The notes under the pieces: model-generated | What the model was told of the DNA's origin: nothing | Databases searched by the model: none | The model's input: the letters and a program-made list of their open reading frames with translations, nothing else | In this document: positions 1 through 5,130 of the stretch, in pieces | Position numbering within the stretch: the stretch's first letter is position 1 | Layout: every line of letters starts with the position of its first letter | Position numbers and translations under genes: made by a program | Source: Actinomycetota bacterium | GTDB lineage: Bacteria > Actinomycetota > Thermoleophilia > UBA2241 | NCBI GenBank assembly: GCA_003132645.1 | Contig: PKYM01000236.1 | Location: 25,191-30,652, forward strand | Direction: 5' to 3' | Length of the DNA: 5,462 nt

Positions 1-16
1 CATCTGAGGCACATAG

Positions 17-217
17 TCGGCGGCGGCGTTCTGGCTGGGCCGCACCCGGCCGCAGGTCCTGGAGGTCGCGGGGAAGATCCTCGCTACCGGCGAGAGTGAT
101 GCCGGGGAGCCGGAGCTCGCGGCGGCGGCCGCGGGCGCGGCGCCTGAGGCGAAGGAGCCGACGCGGATCGAGCAGGGGCAGGTAGCTTGGTTTTGTCGCA
201 AGGGAGGCCGCAGATGA
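17..217 (+). pseudogene. Possible 3' end of a coding frame of unknown function, no visible start
   Basis: The frame is open from 17 to a TGA at 215-217, and nearly every codon from 17 onward ends in G or C, as in the real genes here. The translation has a short hydrophobic/basic start (FWLGRTRPQVLEVAGKIL), an Ala/Glu/Pro-rich, probably disordered middle, and a basic end (CRKGGRR). Its stop overlaps the next gene's start as ATGA (214-217), the arrangement of translationally coupled genes. However, there are in-frame stops at 5-7 and 14-16 and no ATG, GTG or TTG start after them. It is therefore either the tail of a gene frameshifted near the left edge (by decay or sequencing error) or chance openness in GC-rich DNA. 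I do not recognise the product. Confidence 0.3.
202..207 (+). promoter_or_regulatory. Ribosome binding site fixing the membrane-protein start at 214
   Basis: GGGAGG lies 6 bases before the ATG at 214. The same frame also offers a TTG at 187, but no Shine-Dalgarno precedes it, so the ATG is preferred. Confidence 0.65.
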
Positions 218-783
218 CAGACGATCCCACATCGGGAGCGACCCGGGTTTCGGCTGGACCGCCGGATACCGGGTACATGCTGAGCGCCTACGCCATCGTG
301 GCCGTCGGCGCGCTCGCGGGCTGGGCACTCTGGGAGTTGGTCAAGCCTCGTGTCTATCTGCCCGCGCCGGGGGTCAGCATCTTCGCGGCCCTCTATGTCT
401 TCGCGCAGTGCATCGAACGCGTCATGGAGCCGCTGAGCTCCTTCCTCGGGACGGCAACCGACGAAAACCGGAAGACTGTCAAAAAGGCAGAGGCCATGGA
501 TGCCTTCGCGCGACGCCCATCACCCCGGACGCGGGCTGTCGTCACACAGGTGCGGCACAATCGGGCCGTGCTGATCTGGGCGATCGCGTCGTTTCTGGCG
601 ATGCTCGCCAGCGGCAGCCTGGGGCTCTTGCTGCTGCGATCGGTCGGCTTGACCGGCGCACCGGTATGGGCCGACATATTCGTGACGGGCTTGGCGATAG
701 GGTCGGGCACCAAGCCCCTGCACGATCTCATTTCGAACCTTCAGCAGAGTTCAAGCCAGAAGGAGGCGTCAGCCGCCCAATGA
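214..783 (+). CDS. Multi-pass membrane protein of unknown function
   Basis: 189 residues. Hydrophobic segments lie at about 22-43, 53-70, 118-144 and 151-166, giving three or four membrane passes. A charged loop at about 82-116 (TDENRKTVKKAEAMDAFARRP...) and a polar Ser/Gln-rich tail (177-189) lie outside them. The hydrophobic core carries two stretches that look selected rather than random: CIERVMEPLSSFLG (66-79) and IGSGTKPLHDLISNLQ (162-177). The latter has a His-Asp pair just after the last membrane segment. I recognise no catalytic or transport motif and assign no function. The start is set by a good Shine-Dalgarno and overlaps the stop of the preceding frame by ATGA, suggesting co-translation with whatever lies to the left. 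Third positions are somewhat richer in A/T than in the transporter and oxidoreductase downstream. A small holin-like or stress-envelope protein is possible but unsupported. Confidence 0.8.
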   Translation: MTDDPTSGATRVSAGPPDTGYMLSAYAIVAVGALAGWALWELVKPRVYLPAPGVSIFAALYVFAQCIERVMEPLSSFLGTATDENRKTVKKAEAMDAFARRPSPRTRAVVTQVRHNRAVLIWAIASFLAMLASGSLGLLLLRSVGLTGAPVWADIFVTGLAIGSGTKPLHDLISNLQQSSSQKEASAAQ

Positions 784-796
784 AGCCGTTTCCTGC

Positions 797-812
797 TACG
801 CTTCGAGGCGTA
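797..812 (+). terminator. Weak stem-loop between two small genes
   Basis: TACGC (797-801) and GCGTA (808-812) form a 5-bp stem, extendable by one T-G wobble, with a short TCGA-type loop. It lies 13 bases after the stop at 783. No T-run follows, so a classical intrinsic terminator is unlikely. It may only be a processing or attenuating structure. Confidence 0.2.
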
Positions 813-827
813 CGCGCGACTCGATCC

Positions 828-833
828 GAGAGG
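828..833 (+). promoter_or_regulatory. Ribosome binding site of the 63-residue protein
   Basis: GAGAGG lies 5 bases before the ATG at 839. It separates this start from the overlapping CATGCATG context, where an out-of-frame ATG occurs at 835. Confidence 0.55.
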
Positions 834-838
834 CATGC

Positions 839-1030
839 ATGGCTAAGTTCAAGGTGACGACGCTCACCAACCAGGAGAAGACCGTCGAGGCCGATCTCTA
901 CCGCGACAGCGAGAACGGCCAGTGGGTCGACTTCATCCGCAAGGGCAAGGGCACCGGCTACAACGACCCCGAGCAGGTCCTGCGACTGCGCGCCCAGAAC
1001 GTCGCCGAGATCGAGCGGCTCCAAGACTGA
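839..1030 (+). CDS. Small conserved-looking soluble protein of unknown function
   Basis: 63 residues with no signal peptide or membrane segment. The sequence opens with a strand-like MAKFKVTTLTNQEKTVEADLY, continues through a charged turn (RDSENG) into QWVDFIRKGKG, and ends in a likely helix or strand (EQVLRLRAQNVAEIERLQD). This pattern, FKV(T)..., WVDF and a terminal VLR(L/V)RA..V..IERL, resembles short hypothetical proteins I associate with actinobacterial genomes. I cannot name the family with certainty. Codon third positions are almost all G or C, and the gene has its own Shine-Dalgarno, so the short length is not a reason to doubt it. It lies 55 bp after the membrane-protein gene on the same strand and could share its transcript. 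The mixed charged and beta-rich composition suits a small cytoplasmic binding or regulatory protein, but that is inference only. Confidence 0.8.
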   Translation: MAKFKVTTLTNQEKTVEADLYRDSENGQWVDFIRKGKGTGYNDPEQVLRLRAQNVAEIERLQD

Positions 1031-1032
1031 CT

Positions 1033-1053
1033 GGGGGCGACCTCCGGGCTCCC
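1033..1053 (+). terminator. Terminator-like stem-loop without T-run
   Basis: GGGGGC (1033-1038) can pair with GCTCCC (1048-1053), six pairs including one G-T, around a 9-base loop. It starts 2 bases after the TGA at 1030. There is no T-tract, which is common for GC-rich actinobacterial terminators but makes the call weak. Confidence 0.25.
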
Positions 1054-1106
1054 GCTCAGGTAGTGAAGCTCCACTCGCCGGGCTCGGCGTGGTAGGTTCG
1101 CCTGCC

Positions 1107-2402
1107 GTGAAGTACCTGCCCATCGTCGATCTCGAGCCGCTGCGCCGCTATCCGCAGTTCCGCCGCCTGTGGATCGGACTGGCCATCTCGCAGATCGGCT
1201 CGCAGCTTACGATGGTCGCGATCTTCTACCAGGTGTACCTGCTGACCGGCTCGTCGCTCGACGTGGGGCTGGTGAGCCTGGCCCAGCTGGTGCCGGCGCT
1301 CGTCGGCTCGCTGCTGGGCGGCTCGGTGGCCGACGCCGTCGACCGCCGCAGGCTCCTCGTCGTGACTCAGATCGCGATGGCGCTGTGCAGCGTGGGCCTG
1401 GCCTTGAACAGCCGCAGCGCCACGCCGGCGCTGTGGCCGATCTTCGTGCTGGCGGCGCTCTCCGCCGGCTTCTCCGGCGCCGACAGCCCGGCGCGCACGG
1501 CGATCATGATGAACCTCGTGCCCTGGGACTCGTTTGCCACCGCCAACGTGCTGCGCCAGTTGCTGCTGCAGATCTCGCTCGTCATGGGACCGGCGCTCGG
1601 CGGTCTGCTGCTGGCGCGCTTCGGGGTGACCGCCGTCTACTGGATCGACGTCGCGAGCTTCGCCGCCGCGATCGCCGCCTCGGCGCTGCTGCCCGGCATG
1701 TCGCCCAAGGGCAAGGGCACGCGCTTTGGCCTGCGCTCCATCGCCGAGGGCTTTGGCTACCTGCGTGGGCGCCAGGCGCTGCAGGGCTGCTTTCTGGCCG
1801 ACCTCGACGCCATGATCCTGGGCATGCCGACGGCGCTGTTTCCGGCGATGGCGCTCGAACACTTTCACGGCGGCCCGCAGACCGTGGGCTACCTCTACGC
1901 GGCGCCCGGCGCGGGCGCCCTGGTCGGCATGCTACTGAGCGGCTGGACGGCGCGCGTCGGGCGGGCGGGGCGAGCCGTCGTGATCGCCATCGCCGTCTGG
2001 GGGCTGGCGATCGCCGCCTTCGGCCTGTCACGCTGGCTTGTGCCGGCGCTCCTGCTGCTGGCCGTGGCCGGCTGGGCCGACGTCATCTCGGCCGTCTTTC
2101 GCAGCACCATCCTGCAGGTCGAGGCGCCCGACCGCCTCCGCGGCCGCCTGTCGGCGATCCAGACGGCGGTCGTGGGGGGCGGTCCGCGCCTCGGCAACGC
2201 CGAGGCCGGCGGGCTGGCCGCGCTGATCGGCGTGCAGGCCTCGGTGGTCGTCGGCGGTGTCGGCTGCGTGGCCGGCATCGCGCTGCTGGCACGGCTTATG
2301 CCGCACTTCGCGGGCTATCGGCTGGCCGTGGGCGGCTCGGGCGATGCAGGCGGTCCGGCCGACTCAACCGGCCCGGGCGGTTCAGGCGCTGGGCCGCGCT
2401 GA
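1107..2402 (+). CDS. Major facilitator superfamily transporter, EntS-like (MFS_3) group
   Basis: About 431 residues, typical MFS length, dense with hydrophobic segments consistent with 12 membrane helices. The N-terminal pattern (LEPLRRYPQFRRLWIGLAISQIGSQLTMVA...YLLTGSSLDVGL) and the loop 2-3 motif GGSVADAVDRRR (about 71-82) are typical of the enterobactin-exporter-like branch. So is the late segment RLRGRLSAIQTAVVGGGPRLGNAEAG (about residues 343-368). Proteins of this group are proton-driven exporters of siderophores, drugs or other small molecules. The substrate here cannot be read from the sequence, and no siderophore or drug-resistance gene lies nearby. Two GTG starts are possible: 1107 is preferred because GGTAGG lies 10 bases upstream, while 1089 (six residues longer) has no ribosome site. 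The C-terminus is a Gly/Pro/Ser-rich, probably disordered tail, and its last seven codons overlap the convergent gene on the other strand. Confidence 0.9.
   Translation: MKYLPIVDLEPLRRYPQFRRLWIGLAISQIGSQLTMVAIFYQVYLLTGSSLDVGLVSLAQLVPALVGSLLGGSVADAVDRRRLLVVTQIAMALCSVGLALNSRSATPALWPIFVLAALSAGFSGADSPARTAIMMNLVPWDSFATANVLRQLLLQISLVMGPALGGLLLARFGVTAVYWIDVASFAAAIAASALLPGMSPKGKGTRFGLRSIAEGFGYLRGRQALQGCFLADLDAMILGMPTALFPAMALEHFHGGPQTVGYLYAAPGAGALVGMLLSGWTARVGRAGRAVVIAIAVWGLAIAAFGLSRWLVPALLLLAVAGWADVISAVFRSTILQVEAPDRLRGRLSAIQTAVVGGGPRLGNAEAGGLAALIGVQASVVVGGVGCVAGIALLARLMPHFAGYRLAVGGSGDAGGPADSTGPGGSGAGPR
2382..2402. other. 21-bp tail-to-tail overlap of two coding regions
   Basis: The transporter's TGA (2400-2402) lies inside the - strand gene, and the - strand TGA (2384-2382) lies inside the transporter. 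Both strands encode protein termini here, leaving no room for a separate terminator, so the mRNA 3' ends are complementary. Confidence 0.8.
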
Positions 2403-2714
2403 GAACCAGCCGGCGCGCTCCATCGCCTTGGCGGCGACGCGCTGGCTGCGCACGTCGCCGCGTGCCACAGAGACCGAGACACGCTCGCCGACCGCCGCCG
2501 CTATGCGAGAGACGTCTTCGTGCGAGTTGCCCGGGCAGAGCAGGATCGAGTCGACGCCCTCGTCGGCGACTAGTCGCCTGCAGACGGTGACGGCCTGGTC
2601 GGTGTCGCGCACGAGCACGCTGAAGAGCCGGTAGTAGTCGGTCTCGAGCAGGGCGACGTCGCGCTCGGGGTCGGCGTCGGGAACATGCGCGATGAACGCG
2701 GCATTGAACGTCAT
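2382..2714 (-). CDS. DUF6506-like small cytoplasmic protein
   Basis: 110 residues with no signal or membrane segment. The order of elements matches what I recall of the DUF6506 family. A strand opens the protein with a small-residue turn (FNAAFIAHVPDADPERD, 3-19). A second strand-helix unit follows (YRLFSVLVRDTDQAVTVCRRLVADEGVDSILLC, 28-60), then PGNSHEDVSRIAAAVG (61-76) and a last strand (RVSVSVARGD, 78-87). The Cys60-Pro-Gly-Asn-Ser-His65 segment sits where such alpha/beta folds often place a ligand or active site, but no activity is established. The ATG at 2714 is chosen because AGGAGG lies 6 bases upstream. The frame stays open to 2852, but that extension is arginine-rich and crosses the ribosome site. 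The gene points toward the transporter and overlaps its 3' end by 21 bp. Family assignment is from memory and moderately sure; that the gene is real is close to certain. Confidence 0.85.
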   Translation of the reverse strand: MTFNAAFIAHVPDADPERDVALLETDYYRLFSVLVRDTDQAVTVCRRLVADEGVDSILLCPGNSHEDVSRIAAAVGERVSVSVARGDVRSQRVAAKAMERAGWFSARPSA

Positions 2715-2720
2715 GGCAGT

Positions 2721-2726
2721 CCTCCT
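2721..2726 (-). promoter_or_regulatory. Ribosome binding site of the DUF6506-like gene
   Basis: AGGAGG on the - strand lies 6 bases before the ATG at 2714-2712. It decides this start over upstream in-frame ATGs reaching back to 2852. Confidence 0.8.
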
Positions 2727-2753
2727 GCGGTCGTTCGGCAAAGCACTTCTCAC

Positions 2754-2782
2754 AGCTTGGCAGCGGCGAGCCGTCTTCTCAA
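2754..2782 (-). promoter_or_regulatory. Weak promoter candidate for the DUF6506-like gene
   Basis: On the - strand TTGAGA (2782-2777) is followed after 17 bp by CAAGCT (2759-2754). The -35 matches consensus at 5 of 6 positions. The -10 keeps only the second and last bases, so this is a guess. It would place the transcription start near 2747 and give a leader of about 30 bases. Confidence 0.25.
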
Positions 2783-3017
2783 GTCGCGGGCGGGCCGCGT
2801 GGGCTCTCGACCGACGCGCGGCCGCGTCGCGAAGGCCCCGCGGCCTCGGCATCCCTTAGCGCAGGCACCGCCGCTTCGGCTCGGCCGCGCATCCGCTGTC
2901 GCGCCAAAACCCTCTGCTCGTGTGGTTTTCATCTGGGTCGGCCGGGCATCTTCGAAGCAGCCGGCGAGTGTCGCGAGCGGCGCTCCGCCGGAGTCGACCG
3001 GAAGCGAGTTGGGTGTG

Positions 3018-3359
3018 ATGAGAGCTCATCTGCTGAAATACTCCGCGGCGCCCGTGGCGCTGCTGTCCGTCGTTGTGTTCGTACTGGCTGCCGGCGCCTC
3101 CGTGGCGCGGGCCGGCGGGACGACCGTCACCCGCGGCATGGAAAGGGGCTCCGCCGGACTGGCCGGCGGCGGTAGTGGCGGTGGTGGCGCTTTCAGCCTC
3201 ATCCTCGTGCTGGTCTTGGGCGCAGTGGTCGTCGGTGTCGTCGCGTTTGCGATAGTCAACGATCGGCGCGGCACAGTGACGCAATCGTCCGACGAGATCG
3301 CGGAACTGCCCGGCGCGCACCGCGACGACAAGGACGAGTCCGCCCGCAAGGCTGCCTGA
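3018..3359 (+). CDS. Small exported membrane-anchored protein, glycine-rich linker, unknown function
   Basis: 113 residues. A signal peptide is clear: basic start (MRAHLLK), hydrophobic core at about 10-27, and an AxA site (ARA|GG) giving cleavage after residue 32. The mature part begins with a short Thr/Arg-rich stretch (33-48) and a Gly/Ser linker (about 50-57). One strong membrane helix follows (about 59-80, FSLILVLVLGAVVVGVVAFAIV), then the basic stop-transfer NDRR and a charged tail (DEIAELPGAHRDDKDESARKAA). The predicted topology is a tiny extracytoplasmic segment, one anchor and a 33-residue cytoplasmic tail. No domain is recognisable, and the linker is low complexity. The start is the ATG at 3018, chosen because the signal peptide begins there. 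Its ribosome site is poor (GAAG, 3001-3004), and GTG 3015 directly before it is possible. The frame stays open upstream to 2685 without coding character. Confidence 0.75.
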   Translation: MRAHLLKYSAAPVALLSVVVFVLAAGASVARAGGTTVTRGMERGSAGLAGGGSGGGGAFSLILVLVLGAVVVGVVAFAIVNDRRGTVTQSSDEIAELPGAHRDDKDESARKAA

Positions 3360-3363
3360 GGGT

Positions 3364-3394
3364 CTGTCACGGCGAAAACCTGCTTGCCTGACAG
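3364..3394 (+). repeat. Inverted repeat CTGTCA/TGACAG after the small exported-protein gene
   Basis: CTGTCA (3364-3369) and TGACAG (3389-3394) are a perfect 6-bp inverted pair with a 19-base spacer, starting 4 bases after the stop at 3359. A third TGACAG occurs at 3401-3406 inside the -35 of the next promoter. The pair may be a weak terminator or part of an operator. Confidence 0.35.
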
Positions 3395-3399
3395 CCGCA

Positions 3400-3428
3400 T
3401 TGACAGGCGTGGCAGCGCTCACTAGGTT
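3400..3428 (+). promoter_or_regulatory. Promoter candidate for the FAD oxidoreductase
   Basis: A perfect -35 hexamer TTGACA (3400-3405) is followed after exactly 17 bp by TAGGTT (3423-3428). That fits the TAnnnT type of -10 used by the main sigma factor in high-GC actinobacteria. Transcription would start near 3435, giving a leader of about 140 bases. It is the best promoter match I can find in the window. Confidence 0.5.
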
Positions 3429-3453
3429 GGCTGACGCGCCTGGCTGACGCGCG
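3428..3453 (+). repeat. Tandem 13-bp direct repeat over the predicted transcription start
   Basis: TGGCTGACGCGCC (3428-3440) is followed at once by TGGCTGACGCGCG (3441-3453), identical at 12 of 13 positions. It begins at the last base of the -10 and covers the expected start site, a position where bound proteins usually repress. Confidence 0.6.
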
Positions 3454-3470
3454 GGGAGTGGCGCCTGCAC

Positions 3471-3497
3471 GCCTGCGAAGCGTGACCGGTCGCAGGC
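3471..3497 (+). promoter_or_regulatory. Leader stem-loop upstream of the oxidoreductase
   Basis: GCCTGCGA (3471-3478) and TCGCAGGC (3490-3497) are perfect 8-bp complements around an 11-base loop. A competing fold pairs GTGACCGG (3482-3489) with CCGG (3497-3500) and TCAC (3503-3506). The two share bases and exclude each other. No T-run follows, so it is not a plain intrinsic terminator. It matches no riboswitch class I know. Confidence 0.4.
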
Positions 3498-3557
3498 CGG
3501 CCTCACATCACCCGATCGAACCTGCCGGCGCGGACCGCGCGTCTGGACACGCCACCC

Positions 3558-3565
3558 AAAGGAGG
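3558..3565 (+). promoter_or_regulatory. Strong ribosome binding site of the oxidoreductase
   Basis: AAAGGAGG ends 10 bases before the ATG at 3576. This near-perfect anti-16S match, at slightly long spacing, supports that start over the out-of-frame ATG at 3595. Confidence 0.75.
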
Positions 3566-3575
3566 CCGCACCGTC

Positions 3576-5063
3576 ATGGCCGACACGATTCCCGGTGGCT
3601 CCGCAGGATCGGCGCGCGAGGCGCAGGCGGCGGTCTACTGGATGGGCGGCGACCCGCGCTGGCAGCCCGCGAGCACCGAGGGGCCCCTCACCAGGACCGT
3701 GCACGCCGACGTCTGCATCGTGGGCGGGGGCTTCAGCGGACTTTGGGCGGCCTACTGGATCAAGCGCCTGGCGCCCGACGCGAAGGTAGTGCTGCTCGAA
3801 CGCGAGTTCTGCGGCTCCGGCGCCTCGGGCCGCAACGGCGGCTGGGTCAACGGCTGGGAAGACTCGATCGGCACGCTCGTGAGCCGCTTCGGCGCGGAGT
3901 CGGCAAAGTGGCTTCTCGAGGCCTCGATCGCAGGCACCGACGCCATGCGCGCCGTCGTGGCCGAAGGCGGCATCGACTGCGACCTCGCCTTCGAAGGCGC
4001 GCTCATCGCAGCTCTCTCCTACGCCCAGCTCGACGGCCTGCGCGGGCTGCCTGTGGCGGCCGAAGCGATCGGTCGCGGCGATCTCATCCGCGAGCTCTCG
4101 GCCGAGGAGGCTCAGGAGGCCTGCGGTTCGCCGCGCGCCGTCGGCGGCCTGCTGCTGACCAAGGCCGGCAGCGTGCAGCCGGCGCTGTTCGTGCAGGGCC
4201 TGCGCCGCCTGGCCGTCGAGGCCGGCGTGCTGGTCTACGAGGCGAGTCCCATGACCACTCTGCGGCGCAGCCACCCGGCGGTGGTCGAGACGCCGGCCGG
4301 CTCGGTGGTCGCCGATCAGGTCGTGCTCACCTGCGGCCCCTGGCTTGCCGGCCTGCGCGAGCTGCGCCGCACGCTGTTCATCATCCCTTCGCACGTCGTG
4401 GCGAGCGCCCCGGCGGCCGAGGCGCTCGACGGTCTGGGCTGGCGCCACGGCCGGCCCTTTGCCGACTCTCGTACCAGCGTGCACTACGGCCAGCGCACCG
4501 GCGACGACCGCCTGGTGTTCGGCCGCGGCGGCGGGCGGCTGGGCTACGCCGGCCGCATCATCCCGAGCCACTTTCACGACCCCGCCGAGATCACCGGGAT
4601 CGTCGCCGACCTGCACAAGCTGCTGCCCGCCACGAGCGGGTTGCCGATTGAGTGGGCGTGGGGAGGACCCGTCGAGCGCACGCAGCACGGCTCGCCGTGG
4701 GTCGGCAGTCTGGGTTCGCACGGCAACGTCCATTACGGCACCGGCTACTCGGGCAACGGCGTCTGCCCGACCCAGCTGATCGGCCGCACGCTGGCCTCGA
4801 TGGCGCTCGGCCTGGACGACGAGTACGCCTCGTCACCGCTCGTGAGCGCGCCGCCCTCGTGCCTGCCGCCCGAGCCGGCGCGTTCGCTGGGCGCGCGCGC
4901 CGTACGCGCCGCCATCAACCGCTGCGAAGAGCAGGCCGACAAGGGCCTTCAGCCCGACCGGGTGAGCCGTCTCGTGAGCCGCGGCCTCGACTTCTCGATG
5001 CCGAAGATGCCGAAGGGGCTGCGGCTGCCCGGTACGTCCTGCTGCGAGCGGCGCGCCGACTGA
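3576..5063 (+). CDS. FAD-dependent oxidoreductase, DAO family (amine/amino-acid oxidase-like)
   Basis: 495 residues. After an N-terminal lead with VYWMGGDPRW (20-29), a Rossmann FAD-binding unit runs from about 44: DVCIVGGGFSGLWAAY, with G50-x-G52-x-x-G55, and Glu75 ending the second strand for the ribose. GASGRNGGW (82-90) is the usual second FAD contact in the DAO/PuuB/OrdL-type enzymes. A substrate domain follows, then the C-terminal FAD segment with WAWGGP (360-365) and HYGTGYSGNGV (386-396). Such enzymes oxidise primary or secondary amines or amino acids with O2 or another acceptor; the substrate is not readable here, and a gamma-glutamylputrescine-oxidase-like role is only one option. 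About 85 residues follow the FAD segment, longer than the minimal fold, with a basic helix (RAVRAAINRCEEQADKG) and a terminal Cys-Cys (489-490). No signal peptide is seen, so it is cytoplasmic. No partner subunit or transporter for its substrate adjoins it. Confidence 0.92.
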   Translation: MADTIPGGSAGSAREAQAAVYWMGGDPRWQPASTEGPLTRTVHADVCIVGGGFSGLWAAYWIKRLAPDAKVVLLEREFCGSGASGRNGGWVNGWEDSIGTLVSRFGAESAKWLLEASIAGTDAMRAVVAEGGIDCDLAFEGALIAALSYAQLDGLRGLPVAAEAIGRGDLIRELSAEEAQEACGSPRAVGGLLLTKAGSVQPALFVQGLRRLAVEAGVLVYEASPMTTLRRSHPAVVETPAGSVVADQVVLTCGPWLAGLRELRRTLFIIPSHVVASAPAAEALDGLGWRHGRPFADSRTSVHYGQRTGDDRLVFGRGGGRLGYAGRIIPSHFHDPAEITGIVADLHKLLPATSGLPIEWAWGGPVERTQHGSPWVGSLGSHGNVHYGTGYSGNGVCPTQLIGRTLASMALGLDDEYASSPLVSAPPSCLPPEPARSLGARAVRAAINRCEEQADKGLQPDRVSRLVSRGLDFSMPKMPKGLRLPGTSCCERRAD

Positions 5064-5083
5064 GGCCGGGGCCGCAAGTGGGC

Positions 5084-5119
5084 CCGACAGCGGCGCCCGG
5101 ACTCCGCCGACAGCGGCGC
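5084..5119 (+). repeat. 13-bp direct repeat in the convergent gap
   Basis: CCGACAGCGGCGC occurs at 5084-5096 and again at 5107-5119, with a 10-bp spacer and 23-bp period. The second copy supplies the left arm of the stem-loop at 5109-5130; the first could serve as an alternative arm. Confidence 0.6.
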
Positions 5120-5130
5120 TCTGCGCTGTC
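5109..5130. terminator. Stem-loop between convergent genes, likely bidirectional terminator
   Basis: GACAGCG (5109-5115) and CGCTGTC (5124-5130) are perfect 7-bp complements with an 8-base loop. The structure starts directly after the - strand stop (TAG, 5133-5131) and lies 45 bases past the oxidoreductase stop, the expected place for a shared terminator. No T-run follows on either strand. Confidence 0.45.

Larger units (their letters stand above)
2715..3017. other. Divergent intergenic region, 303 bp
   Basis: The region separates the starts of two divergent genes and should hold both promoters. Frames across it are arginine/proline-rich without the codon bias of the neighbours, so I treat it as non-coding. 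Besides the weak - strand promoter it contains a 5-bp stem, AGGCC (2833-2837) with GGCCT (2842-2846), and short GCGG/CCGC palindromes. A slightly AT-richer patch lies around 2908-2940. I see no convincing + strand -35/-10 pair and no riboswitch-like fold. Confidence 0.5.

Noticed and set aside
1056..1868. A - strand frame opposite the transporter
   Set aside because: Its His/Arg/Gln/Asp-rich composition is typical of antisense of membrane-protein codons, and there is no ribosome site or recognisable domain.
1169..2590. A long + strand frame overlapping the transporter
   Set aside because: It is extremely arginine/glycine-rich with no motif and is a frame shadow of the transporter, whose own frame has clear MFS motifs.
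2715..2852. N-terminal extension of the DUF6506-like protein
   Set aside because: The added residues are arginine-rich without family resemblance, and the perfect AGGAGG at 2721-2726 points to the ATG at 2714.
2685..3017. N-terminal extension of the small exported protein
   Set aside because: It would bury a textbook signal peptide inside the protein and cross the divergent gene's start region.
3435..3575. Known riboswitch (FMN, TPP, glycine) in the oxidoreductase leader
   Set aside because: I could not match the conserved core sequences of these classes; only generic stem-loops are visible.
3458..4651. A + strand frame overlapping the oxidoreductase and its leader
   Set aside because: It is arginine-dominated, and the oxidoreductase frame carries the conserved FAD motifs over the same bases.
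2856..4733. A 625-codon open frame on the - strand, opposite the oxidoreductase
   Set aside because: It is antisense to a clear FAD oxidoreductase, is low in hydrophobic order and rich in Arg/Ala/Gly/Asp, and shows no domain. GC-rich codon bias on the + strand creates such long antisense openness.
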